A DNA stretch of 64,000 bases. It comes from Aldehydirespirator sp965204875. Its GTDB lineage: Bacteria; Actinomycetota; Acidimicrobiia; Acidimicrobiales; Aldehydirespiratoraceae. Made by a program: the position numbers and the translations under genes. Of this stretch, positions 1-7,725 are shown in pieces. The notes beneath the pieces are model-generated. The model did not search any database. It was not told the DNA's origin and saw nothing but the letters and a program-made list of their open reading frames with translations. The stretch covers positions 1,364,001 to 1,428,000 of the forward strand of contig OZ242020.1 of assembly GCA_965204875.1 (NCBI GenBank), given 5' to 3'. How positions within the stretch are numbered: position 1 is the stretch's first letter; every line of letters starts with the position of its first letter.

Positions 1-1704
1 GCCGGCGGCAGCACGCGACGTTGAGGGTGCCTCAGGATCAGGGTGTTGTTGCCGAGGTTCAGCCGCGTCGCCGGCGCGGGGCGTTGCGGGGGACTGAGAC
101 TCGACTTCTGGGTCTGCGGCGGACTGGGGTTCGGAAGAGGAGGGCGCAGCCTCCGCATCAGCCTCGGAGGCAGGCACGGCCCCGGCTGGTGCGGGCGTGG
201 TCGAACCGCCGACGGCGCGCAGGCGGGCAAAGATGTCACCAGCATCCGATGACCGCGACACGGCCCGGCCCGTTGCGGCGGGTTCCACCGGTTCGTCCAG
301 GTCCTCCTCGAGCACCTCGTCGAACTCACCCGCATCTGCGACCACGACCACGGACTCAACGAGTTCGCCCATGTCATCCGCAGCCGGATCAACGGCATCC
401 GCGACCACGGCCGCCGGCTCAACGAACTTGCCGACATCGGAGGCAGCAGGCTCGGCGGGCTCACCCGCATCCGCCCCGGCAGGCTCGGCATACTCACCCT
501 CGTCCACAACGGGCCTACCAGCATCCGCAACCCCCGGCTCATCAGCAACCACACCTGCGGATCCAGCGGACTCCGGGTTCGAGTGTGGGGAGACAGAGCG
601 GACGAACTCGCCGGTGACCGCGGCATCTGAGCCAGCGGGCTCGCCGGCGACCGAGGCAGCAGGCTCGCTGGGAGCGGAGACCCGCGGCGGCGGGGTCCAC
701 TCTGCTCCGAAGGGCGCAGGCCGCGGTCGCGGACCGGCTCCCGGTCGTCTCTCGTCGAGCGCCTCGGCCTCCATGTCGTAGAGCCCGACACCGGCGAGTG
801 ATCCCGGCTCCGCAGATTGCTCCGGCGCGTCCCCGGATTCCTCGGGCGCCCCGGAGCCGGTCTCGCCGCCGCCAGGGCCGTCCTGGGTGCTGGCTGCCTC
901 CTCGCCGGTCCCGGCGTCCCAGCCGGAGTCTTCAGCCTCGTTGAGAGCATCGGGCGTCACCTCGTCGAGCGGCAGTCCCATGAGGCGGCCGGCCTCGATC
1001 TCGGCCTCGATCTCGGTGACCGTCGCCTCGCGCTCAGCCTCGATCCGCAGCCCCGCACGCTCCGCGGCGGCTCTGGCCTGGGGCACGACCTGTACCAGTT
1101 CCTCGACCCACCCGCTGAGTCCCTGCCGGCAGATCGTGAGGGACTCGAGCAGCCGGTCGCGGATCGTGCGCAACTGCTCCACCTCGCGGCGGTGGAGCTT
1201 GCGCTTGCGGGACAGGTCCGCCAGCATCCGCTCCCGCACGTCCTTGGCCTGCTGCACCAGCTGCCGGCCGTTGTTGCGACCCTCCTCCACGATGGCCGCA
1301 GCGGCTGCATGAGCCCGCTCGATGATCTCAGCACGCTCGCTCTCAGCGCGCTCGATCATCTCATCGCGGGCATCGCCCGCGCCACGCAGCACGGCTGCCG
1401 CCCAGTCAATCGCTGAGTTGGTTTTCTCGTCCATCTCGGCGGCATCGCGCGCGACCTGCAGTACCTTGAGCGCCTCATCGCCGAGGAGTTCGGCGAGCCG
1501 GGCCTCGGCCAACCGCTCGGGCGGGGTGGATTCGAGCCGCGACAGGCGCTCCGACAGCTCCTGCACGACCGTGTTGAGGCGCCGGATCTCCGCAGCAGCC
1601 TCTTGCAGCCGGCTTCGCACCCGATCCGGCTCGTAGCCGCGGCGAACGGTCACGAAGTCGATCTGCTCGACGGCCTCGGGCCGCAATCCCTCAGCGGTGT
1701 CCAT
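1..1704 (-). CDS. DivIVA-like coiled-coil protein (C-terminus off the window)
   Basis: The minus-strand frame stays open from the ATG at 1704 to the window edge (568 codons), so the protein is incomplete at its C-terminus. The first ~40 residues (IDFVTVRRGYEPDRVRSRL) resemble the DivIVA/Wag31 N-terminal domain, which binds curved membrane. Residues ~40-250 are heptad-rich and charged, predicted to be a long coiled coil. From ~260 onward the chain is a disordered Glu/Ala/Pro/Gly/Asp-rich tail with loose repeats. DivIVA relatives recruit polar-growth or division proteins in actinobacteria. Its position downstream of a Lon-like protease and near mreB fits a cell-envelope role. The exact function is unknown and the family call rests on the N-terminus alone. 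Confidence 0.65.
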   Translation of the reverse strand, partial: MDTAEGLRPEAVEQIDFVTVRRGYEPDRVRSRLQEAAAEIRRLNTVVQELSERLSRLESTPPERLAEARLAELLGDEALKVLQVARDAAEMDEKTNSAIDWAAAVLRGAGDARDEMIERAESERAEIIERAHAAAAAIVEEGRNNGRQLVQQAKDVRERMLADLSRKRKLHRREVEQLRTIRDRLLESLTICRQGLSGWVEELVQVVPQARAAAERAGLRIEAEREATVTEIEAEIEAGRLMGLPLDEVTPDALNEAEDSGWDAGTGEEAASTQDGPGGGETGSGAPEESGDAPEQSAEPGSLAGVGLYDMEAEALDERRPGAGPRPRPAPFGAEWTPPPRVSAPSEPAASVAGEPAGSDAAVTGEFVRSVSPHSNPESAGSAGVVADEPGVADAGRPVVDEGEYAEPAGADAGEPAEPAASDVGKFVEPAAVVADAVDPAADDMGELVESVVVVADAGEFDEVLEEDLDEPVEPAATGRAVSRSSDAGDIFARLRAVGGSTTPAPAGAVPASEADAEAAPSSSEPQSAADPEVESQSPATPRAGDAAEPRQQHPDPEAPSTSRAAAG

Positions 1705-1784
1705 TGCCCCTCCCTGCCTGCGTCGGCCGACCTGTTCGCGTCGTGCAACAGCTACTTGATGGTACGACTCCAGCGGCCGCCACG

Positions 1785-1887
1785 GGTTCATACCCCTGAC
1801 GAACCGGTGCTATTGGCAAACATGGCCAAGCGCAAGCAAATCGAGTTCCAGGTTCATACCCCTGAGGGATCGGTGCTGTTGGCGAAC
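1785..1887. repeat. Direct repeat, two 37-nt copies 66 nt apart, upstream of the DivIVA-like gene
   Basis: Copies at 1785-1821 and 1851-1887 share the core GGTTCATACCCCTGA and a following GTGCT(A/G)TTGGC(A/G)AAC, with about six mismatches. They lie in the 273-nt gap between the Lon-like gene stop (1978) and the DivIVA-like start (1704). The gap holds no convincing gene. This is one of several short duplications beside gene starts in this window. Confidence 0.7.
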
Positions 1888-1977
1888 CGCCCGTTGCTAA
1901 AGGTTGGGCGGGCTCACGGGCCGGGGGGCGTAAGCGGGCAGTGCTGCGATAGGGCTCCCGCGCGCAGGGGAGTCGGC

Positions 1978-3132
1978 TCAAAGGCCGGGCGAGCCGGAAG
2001 CGGGGGCGGGCGGATAGCCCTGCAGCGCCAGGTCGTTCACCTCCCCGCCGAACGCGGCGAGCGCCTCGAGCGCGTCGGTGAGCGAGGCCACCCCGGCCAC
2101 CTGCATCGTGCCGCTGCCCGTGAGAGCCTGCTCCTGCTGGGCGGCGGGCACTATGAACAGCTCCGCACCGGCCGATCGGGCGGCATAGGACTTCTGGGTC
2201 ACACCTCCCACATCACCGACCGATCCGTCTAAGCCGATGGTGCCGGTGACCGCGATGCGGCGCCCGCCGGTGAGTTCGCCGGGCGTCAGCACATCAAGCA
2301 CACCCAGAGCGAAGGCAAGGCCCGCAGAGGGGCCGCCCACCGAGCCCGAGGCGATGCCGACATCGAAGGGGAGCGGGTTGTGCTCGATGCGCTCCCAGAC
2401 GCGGCTGACCCCGATGAAGCCACCTTCGTTGCCCTCGTCGGGATGCGGGCCGAGAACGATCCTGGCATCGCGGCGATCCAGGGTCTCGGAGTGCTCCAGC
2501 GTCAGCACCGCCTCCGTGCCGGGCGGGCGGCTCGCCAGGAGGTCCAGCAGCGACCGCAGCGTCGTCACGGGCCGGGCGTCGAGGGCCACGATCACCTCGC
2601 CGACGCGCAGGACGCCGTCCGCTGGGCCATCGGTGACCGTGGCTGCGAACGCGACGCCGGTGGCGTCCACCGCGTCGACGCCTAGATGCTCGAGAGCGAC
2701 GACCACCGCCGCTTCCTTGGAGTCCTGCATCAACTCCTGGTTGTGCTCGCGCTGTTCGGCGGGACTCCTGTCACCGAACACGGACTCCCGCGATCGCAGC
2801 TCGATCGAGTCTCGCAGCGACGACTCGATCCACTCGACGACGGTGAGGTCCGTGTCGATCGACACGGTGGTGAGCAGGATGTCGCCCTGGGGCTCGAACA
2901 CGCTGATGCCCTCCGTGGTGATCCGATCCACGATGGAGGAAGACTGGCCGGGCCGGTAGGCCACGGCCTCTGAGTCCACCACCGAGTCGCCGGGCAACAC
3001 CTGAGCCGCCCACCGCGCCGGGACCACGAACGAGGCCGCGACCACGGCCGCCACCAGAGCCGTGGCGATGACGACGACGCGCACCCACCGCCGGCTCAGC
3101 GCCCGAGCCCGCAGCGACCGGATCACGGCCAT
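1978..3132 (-). CDS. PDZ and Lon-type (S16) serine protease, membrane anchored
   Basis: 384 residues from the ATG at 3132. The order is a basic N-terminus, one transmembrane segment (~residues 15-35), a central region, a PDZ domain (GVLRVGEVIVALDARPVTTL) and a C-terminal Lon proteolytic domain. The Ser-Lys dyad is visible as GPSAGLAF (Ser) and GGVTQKSYAA (Lys). This is the YlbL-like family of PDZ-S16 proteases common in actinobacteria and Firmicutes, which act at the membrane on regulatory or envelope proteins; no AAA+ domain is present, as usual for the family. The frame continues upstream of 3132, but that stretch has no family-like sequence. The substrate is unknown. Confidence 0.85.
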   Translation of the reverse strand: MAVIRSLRARALSRRWVRVVVIATALVAAVVAASFVVPARWAAQVLPGDSVVDSEAVAYRPGQSSSIVDRITTEGISVFEPQGDILLTTVSIDTDLTVVEWIESSLRDSIELRSRESVFGDRSPAEQREHNQELMQDSKEAAVVVALEHLGVDAVDATGVAFAATVTDGPADGVLRVGEVIVALDARPVTTLRSLLDLLASRPPGTEAVLTLEHSETLDRRDARIVLGPHPDEGNEGGFIGVSRVWERIEHNPLPFDVGIASGSVGGPSAGLAFALGVLDVLTPGELTGGRRIAVTGTIGLDGSVGDVGGVTQKSYAARSAGAELFIVPAAQQEQALTGSGTMQVAGVASLTDALEALAAFGGEVNDLALQGYPPAPASGSPGL

Positions 3133-3406
3133 GCGTGCGGGGCGACGGCCATGCTTGCGCAGGCACGTTTGCAGGCGGTGGTTGCGATTCGTGGCCCTGC
3201 GGCGGCCTTTGCGCAACCGGTGGCATTCTCGCAGTGGCATTTGCCAACCCTCGCCACGATAGACAAGGTACCGCCATGGCGAACGCCCAAGACACACACA
3301 CGACCGCACCGCCAACATCAACCCCGACACACACGACCACACCCAAGACACGCCCGAAGCCTTTGCCGAGGATGCTCGGGCAACCGGATCGAACACCGAT
3401 GTAGCC

Positions 3407-3733
3407 GTGAAGGATCGCAAGGCCCGTCCCGGCATCGGCGTGCGAGCAACGGCGCTGGCAGCGGCCGCCGGTCGGGGCGCCATCGGGGCGGCGCGGGCCT
3501 TGCGCCCGGCGCGCCGGATCCGGCTGATCGACATACTGCGCGTCCTCGGCCTGGCCCGCCGAGCCGTCCCGCAACCGATTGTGGGGCCGCATGCCTACGT
3601 GCAGTGGTGGCAGCGGACGCTCGCCCTGGCAACCCTGGTCGCGCTGGTGGTCGGCATAGGCTTGGCGTTCGCCGCCGCGGTCGGCATCATGGTGGTAGTG
3701 GCCGGGTTCTTGCTTGAGCACGCCATCGCCTGA
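3407..3733 (+). CDS. Small membrane protein of unknown function
   Basis: 108 residues from a GTG start. The first ~60 are basic and amphipathic (repeated RRAR and LRPARR-like sequence); residues ~70-105 are strongly hydrophobic and give one long or two short transmembrane segments. No family was recognised. The gene overlaps the following HEAT-repeat gene by 20 nt in a different frame, suggesting translational coupling. It is divergent from the Lon-like protease; the 274-nt gap between them (3133-3406) is presumed to hold both promoters, but no clear boxes were seen. Confidence 0.55.
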   Translation: MKDRKARPGIGVRATALAAAAGRGAIGAARALRPARRIRLIDILRVLGLARRAVPQPIVGPHAYVQWWQRTLALATLVALVVGIGLAFAAAVGIMVVVAGFLLEHAIA

Positions 3734-4535
3734 CACCTCGGGTGCGATCGAGCGCCGGGTGCAGGCGGCGCTGGCCGGACACCTCGGGCGCGCCGGCGAG
3801 GCACGTCACCACCTGCACGACCACGACGCGGCGGTCCGAGCCACCGCGCTGAGAGCTCTCAGCAGAGCGGGCGACTTGGGCGCTGCGGAGCTGAGCGCCG
3901 CGCTGTCCGACGCCGCGGCGGATGTTCGCATCGCGGCTCTGGAGTTGGGGGCGCGCCGCCCGGCCGTGCCCGCTGCGAGCCTCGCCGACCGGCTCGGCGA
4001 CGAGGACGACCGTGTGGTGGAGACGGCGGCCTGGGCCTGCGGTGAGCGGTTCTCGAGCGAGTCCGGCGTTGCGACCGCCGCACAGCTCGGCGAACCCTCA
4101 GCCGCCGCGAACCAACCGACTGACACGAACCAAGAGACTGCAGGGCACTCCCGGCGAGCCGGCGCGCCCGCAGGCGAACCCTCAGCCGCTGCGAACCGAG
4201 AGACCGAAGGGCAGGCCCGGCGAGCCGCTGCGAACCGGCTCGCCGGAGAGGTGGTCGGCAAGCTCGCACGCGTCGCTGCGGAACATGCGGACGCCCTCTG
4301 CCGTGAGTCGGCCATCGCGGCCCTCGGTGCCATCGGCGACCCGCGCGGGCTGCCCGCGGTGCTGGCCGGGTTGAACGACAAGCCTGCCGTGAGGCGCCGC
4401 TCGGTGATCTCGCTCGCGCCCTTCGACGGACTTGAGGTGGAGGCAGCGCTGGAACGGGCCGGGCGCGACCGGGATCGTCAAGTGCGCGCCGCGGCCGCCG
4501 AGCTGCAGCCTCCCTCCGGTGCCGTTCAGTCGTAG
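3714..4535 (+). CDS. HEAT-repeat protein with a duplicated linker
   Basis: 273 residues from a TTG start inside the preceding gene. Residues ~20-115 and ~170-265 are alpha-solenoid HEAT/PBS-lyase-type repeats (VRATALRALSRAGDLG, LCRESAIAALGAIGDPRGLP, VRRRSVISLAPFDGLE), a protein-protein interaction fold. Between them lies a hydrophilic insert of ~55 residues containing GEPSAAAN twice and related RRAAANR segments. The insert looks like a recent in-frame expansion splitting the solenoid. The gene converges with mreB and their stops overlap by 10 nt. No partner can be named from sequence. Confidence 0.7.
   Translation: MSTPSPDTSGAIERRVQAALAGHLGRAGEARHHLHDHDAAVRATALRALSRAGDLGAAELSAALSDAAADVRIAALELGARRPAVPAASLADRLGDEDDRVVETAAWACGERFSSESGVATAAQLGEPSAAANQPTDTNQETAGHSRRAGAPAGEPSAAANRETEGQARRAAANRLAGEVVGKLARVAAEHADALCRESAIAALGAIGDPRGLPAVLAGLNDKPAVRRRSVISLAPFDGLEVEAALERAGRDRDRQVRAAAAELQPPSGAVQS
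4089..4237. repeat. In-frame imperfect repeats in the HEAT-protein linker
   Basis: The core GGCGAACCCTCAGCCGC recurs at 4089 and 4173 (84 nt, 28 codons apart), with related CCCGGCGAGCC segments near 4151 and 4218. The repeats preserve the reading frame. Confidence 0.6.
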
Positions 4536-5530
4536 TCGTCGCTGAAGATGGAGGGGTCCAGCCCGATCTGCTCCAGGCACTTGCCAGCGCCGCGCACCAC
4601 CGTCTCGAGGGGGGCGTCGACCCTTCGCACCCGCAGCCCCATCTCGCGCGACAGCCGGATGTCCATGCCCCGGAGAAGCCCACCGCCTCCCACCAGGAAG
4701 ACACCCCTGGCGATCAGGTCTTGGGCGAGCTCGGGCGGCGACTGCGACAGGCAGCTCACCACCGAGTCGACCATGGCGCTGACCGGCTCTTCAATGGCCT
4801 TGCGGATCTCTTCGGGAGACACGACCGTCGTCTTGGGCATGCCCGACATCAGCTCACGCCCCCGGATCTCGGCCGCCGTCTCGTTGCGGGTCGGCGCGGC
4901 CGAGCCGACCACGATCTTGGTGTGCTCGGCCGTCGGCTCGCCGACCGCCATGCCGTACTCGCGCCGCATGTAGGCCTGGATCGAGTCGTCGACATCGAAC
5001 GAGCCCACCCTCACGGCCTCGAGGGCGACGATCCCGCCCAGGCTGAGCAGGGCGGTCTGGGTGGTGCCGCCGCCGATGTCCACCACCATCGACCCGACCG
5101 GCTCGTCGATCGGCAGGCCCGCCCCGATCGCGGCGGCGAGGGGTTGGTCGATGAGACGCACCTCGATGGCGCCGGCGCGACGCGCCGCCTCCATCACGGC
5201 TCGTCGCTCGACCGGGGTGATAGCGGAGGGAACGCAGACCAGCACGCGGGCCCGGTTGATCCGGCTGACTCCCACCTGCCTCAGCAGGATCCGGATCATG
5301 TCCTGGGTGATCTCGAAGTCCGTGATCGCACCCTTGCGCAACGGCCGCCGGGCGACTATGTAGCCGGGCGTGCGGCCCAGCATCCGGCGAGCCTGGTGGC
5401 CCACCGCCAGCAGTTCGTTTGTGTTGGTGTTGAGCGCCACGACCGAGGGCTCGTTGAGAACGACACCCTGGCCGCGCGCGTAGACCAGCGTGTTGGCCGT
5501 GCCCAGGTCGATGGCGAGATCTCGGGGCAG
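4526..5530 (-). CDS. mreB: Rod-shape protein MreB with an apparent CTG start
   Basis: Bacterial actin homologue that organises peripheral peptidoglycan synthesis. Actin-fold motifs are present: phosphate-1 DLAIDLGTANTLVY at the N-terminus, connect-1 and phosphate-2 (MVVDIGGGTTQTALLSLGG) and a C-terminal adenosine motif (GVFLVGGGGLLRGM). Known MreB proteins begin close to the DLAIDLGT motif. In this frame a TGA lies just upstream and the only codons between it and the motif are GCG CTG CCC CGA, so the sensible start is the CTG at 5530, giving 334 residues, the usual length. An AGGAG sits 9 nt before it. The next methionine-type starts would delete the first nucleotide-binding motif. Confidence 0.93.
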   Translation of the reverse strand: MPRDLAIDLGTANTLVYARGQGVVLNEPSVVALNTNTNELLAVGHQARRMLGRTPGYIVARRPLRKGAITDFEITQDMIRILLRQVGVSRINRARVLVCVPSAITPVERRAVMEAARRAGAIEVRLIDQPLAAAIGAGLPIDEPVGSMVVDIGGGTTQTALLSLGGIVALEAVRVGSFDVDDSIQAYMRREYGMAVGEPTAEHTKIVVGSAAPTRNETAAEIRGRELMSGMPKTTVVSPEEIRKAIEEPVSAMVDSVVSCLSQSPPELAQDLIARGVFLVGGGGLLRGMDIRLSREMGLRVRRVDAPLETVVRGAGKCLEQIGLDPSIFSDDYD

Positions 5531-5544
5531 CGCTCAGCGCTCCT
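5528..5544 (-). promoter_or_regulatory. Ribosome binding site and CTG start of mreB
   Basis: On the minus strand AGGAG (5544-5540) is followed after 9 nt by CTG (5530-5528). The stop of the upstream small membrane gene (5536-5534) falls between them, so ribosomes ending that gene could re-initiate on the weak CTG. The stretch also carries a GCGCTGA-GCGCTG microduplication. Confidence 0.6.
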
Positions 5545-5929
5545 GTGGCCCGGTGGGGAACTCGGAACCTCGCGAGCCGGCGCGAGCGGCTTGCGATCCA
5601 GGCGCCCGGCACCCGAGCCCAGCGTGGCTGGATGCGGTAGCCGACCCGCTATTGGCTTGCGATCCAGGCGCCCGGCGCCGGAGCGGCGTGGGGTCGCCGG
5701 ATGCAGGCCGAGCCGGCAAGGCCGGGCCGGGCTCGGGGGTCATCGGTGTAGGCGCAGAAACGCCGCCCGCGGGCCCGACGGGGTGCCCGGGGCGCGGCGA
5801 GACCGCGGCCAGCTGCTCGCGGAAAGAGGGCGGGCACCGCCGGAACACCTTCGGAGCCGCCCACAGCAGCAATGAGCCGACTGTGGCCGCCCCAAGGGCA
5901 GCCAGCACGAGCAACACGCCGCCGCTCAT
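5534..5929 (-). CDS. Small single-pass membrane protein upstream of mreB
   Basis: 131 residues from the ATG at 5929. An N-terminal transmembrane helix (VLLVLAALGAATVGSLLLW) is followed by a Pro/Ala/Gly-rich, probably disordered tail in which RAPGSQA appears twice. No family was recognised. Its stop is 3 nt before the mreB CTG, so it probably couples mreB translation. Upstream, its own start region (ATGAGCGGCG) is repeated four more times with a 32-nt period back to the moaE stop. The copy at 5929 is chosen because only it runs into the long frame without an early stop or frame change. Confidence 0.6.
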   Translation of the reverse strand: MSGGVLLVLAALGAATVGSLLLWAAPKVFRRCPPSFREQLAAVSPRPGHPVGPAGGVSAPTPMTPEPGPALPARPASGDPTPLRRRAPGSQANSGSATASSHAGLGCRAPGSQAARAGSRGSEFPTGPQER

Positions 5930-6057
5930 GACACCAGATCCGCAATGATCCCGCCGCTCATGACACCAGATCCGCAATGATCCCGCCGCTCATGACACAC
6001 GGTCTCCAATCATCCCGCCGCTCATGACACCGGAACCCCGAACATCGCGCCGCTCAT
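5927..6057 (-). repeat. Five copies of a stop/start junction, exact 32-nt period
   Basis: The ATG of GTCATGAGCGGCG occurs at 5929, 5961, 5993, 6025 and 6057, exactly 32 nt apart. The moaE-proximal copy overlaps the moaE TGA (ATGA); the last copy starts the small membrane gene. Each unit holds a moaE-tail-like CTGGTGTC and the downstream gene's first codons. The two units nearest the membrane gene are identical; the others diverge mainly in the middle. Confidence 0.92.
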
Positions 6058-6554
6058 GACACCAGATTTCCGAGCGAGGCCGTTGTGAGCGGCTCGACCG
6101 CTGAGATGTGCTGGGCTTCGAGGCCCCAACTCTGCTGACCCTGCCAGCGCTCACGCTTCCAGATCGGCACCGTGGACTTGAGAGCGTCGATGCCGAATCT
6201 GGCCGCATCGAAGGCTGCGTCCCGGTGCGGCGACGACACCGCGACCACCACGGCGGGCTCGCCCACGGCCAGCACGCCCACACGGTGCAGCAGCGCGATC
6301 CGCCCGAGATCGCCCCAGCGCCGGCGCATCTCCGAGGCCAGGGCACAGAGACGGGGCTCGACCTGGCTCTCGTAGGCCTCATACTCCAGCTGCTCCACCC
6401 CCGGCCTGCCCGGGGCGTGATCGCGGGCCGTGCCACTGAACTGCACGACCGCTCCGCACCGCGCCAGCACGATCCAGTCAGCGACGGCCGGCACGGGCAG
6501 GGGCTCCGCTGACAGGCCCAGCCATGTGTCTCCGGTCTCTGGCGGGGTCAGCAC
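6054..6554 (-). CDS. moaE: Molybdopterin synthase catalytic subunit MoaE
   Basis: 166 residues from a GTG start. MoaE transfers sulfur from MoaD thiocarboxylate to precursor Z to form molybdopterin. The family signature RDHAPGR...LEYEAYESQ is present, as is the C-terminal active-site region KSTVPIWKRERW with the conserved lysines. MoaE proteins are usually ~140-150 residues; the extra length is a C-terminal tail. No moaD or other cofactor gene is nearby. It starts 3 nt after the epimerase stop, so the two are probably co-transcribed. Its TGA overlaps the first of five duplicated ATG junctions. Confidence 0.9.
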   Translation of the reverse strand: MLTPPETGDTWLGLSAEPLPVPAVADWIVLARCGAVVQFSGTARDHAPGRPGVEQLEYEAYESQVEPRLCALASEMRRRWGDLGRIALLHRVGVLAVGEPAVVVAVSSPHRDAAFDAARFGIDALKSTVPIWKRERWQGQQSWGLEAQHISAVEPLTTASLGNLVS

Positions 6555-6557
6555 CGC

Positions 6558-7631
6558 CTATATCGTAGGAGCACGCCAGCGGCGAGCGCTGTTGGCGCGG
6601 CGCAGCCGCCACACCGCCCAGGCGAGAAGGCCTCCGGCAGCGAGGCAGGCCGCACCCGCCACAGCCAGCAGAAGCTCCTGGCGGCGCCTGGCGGGAAGCG
6701 ACTCCAGCGGTCCCGGCGCGTGCGACGCCACCCACGCCTCCTCGTTGGTGTGGGCGGCGCTCCAGCCCAGGGCTCGCAGGCGGTCATTGGCCACCACCCA
6801 CGGGTGGGCCGTGTAGGGCACGACACCCGGCGGCGTCGGCGCCAGCCCGATGTGCCAGCGCAGGGCGCTGACCGCGCGCACGAGGTGAGACGGCACCCTG
6901 AGCCTGGGCTTCGGACCCTCGAGCTGTGCCAGCGTGTCGGGCGGCATCCAGCCATCGGGTGCGACGTTGAGCGCTCCGTCGTAGCCGACCTCCACCGCGG
7001 TGACCACCGCTGCCGCGAGGTCATCGGCGTGCAGGCACTGCACCGGCGGATCGGCGTCGGCCACGACCCCGGACCGGGCAGCGCGCAGCATCCTGGCGAT
7101 CTGGCCCAGACGATCCTCGGACACGACCGCCGCGGGCCGCAACACGGTGACGGAGCGTCCGGGCCCCCGGCCCCACTCCAGGGCCATGCCTTCGAGGCGG
7201 CGGCGCTGCACAGCCCAGTCGAAGTCCGCATTCGGTCGGATGGCGGAGTCCTCGATGAGGGGAACCGGGTTGTCCTGCCACGCTCCGTAGACCATCGCCG
7301 AGGACATCACGACCAGGTGCCCGACACCGGCACTGCTCAGCGCGTCCAGCACCCGCCGCAGCACGGCGGCCTCCAGCTCCGCCTCGGCCGGGTTGTTGCT
7401 GCCCGCCGTGACCGCGGAGGCGAGGTGCACGACCGAGTCGGCGCCCGAGAACATCGCCGCGATGTCGGCCACGGCGAGATCGGCCCTGTTGGTGGTGACC
7501 GCCTCATACGGTGCCGGCTCGGCGCTGGAGTCGACGGCGACCACACACACGCTGCGGTGGCTGCCAACCAGCCCCGCCACCACGCGCCGGCCGACATAGC
7601 CCGCCGCGCCGGTCACCACCACCCGCTTCAT
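6558..7631 (-). CDS. NAD(P)-dependent sugar epimerase/dehydratase family protein with C-terminal membrane anchor
   Basis: 357 residues. The N-terminus has the extended-SDR nucleotide-binding motif VTGAAGYVGRRV. The central catalytic region is MSSAMVYGAW, with the conserved Tyr but without the usual YxxxK lysine spacing. A single transmembrane helix (~residues 320-342) follows. Relatives are annotated as NAD-dependent epimerases or SDR reductases acting on nucleotide sugars or lipid-linked substrates; the substrate here is unknown. It is divergent from the DUF2342 gene, with a 94-nt gap for both promoters. Confidence 0.8.
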   Translation of the reverse strand: MKRVVVTGAAGYVGRRVVAGLVGSHRSVCVVAVDSSAEPAPYEAVTTNRADLAVADIAAMFSGADSVVHLASAVTAGSNNPAEAELEAAVLRRVLDALSSAGVGHLVVMSSAMVYGAWQDNPVPLIEDSAIRPNADFDWAVQRRRLEGMALEWGRGPGRSVTVLRPAAVVSEDRLGQIARMLRAARSGVVADADPPVQCLHADDLAAAVVTAVEVGYDGALNVAPDGWMPPDTLAQLEGPKPRLRVPSHLVRAVSALRWHIGLAPTPPGVVPYTAHPWVVANDRLRALGWSAAHTNEEAWVASHAPGPLESLPARRRQELLLAVAGAACLAAGGLLAWAVWRLRRANSARRWRAPTI

Positions 7632-7725
7632 GCGGCGGCCCGCGGGATCCCCATCGGCTGTGGCTGTGCCGCCGACCGCGACAGGGCGCGGGACAACTCG
7701 GCACTCACAGACCTACGATGCCTCC

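Noticed and set aside
2771..3736. 321-codon minus-strand ORF overlapping the Lon-like protease
   Set aside because: Arg/Gly/His-rich shadow frame of the protease and membrane-protein genes, typical of high-GC DNA.
5927..6057. Short CRISPR-like array (32-nt period)
   Set aside because: The units are similar along their whole length, with no unique spacers and no cas genes. Each unit centres on an ATGA stop/start overlap.
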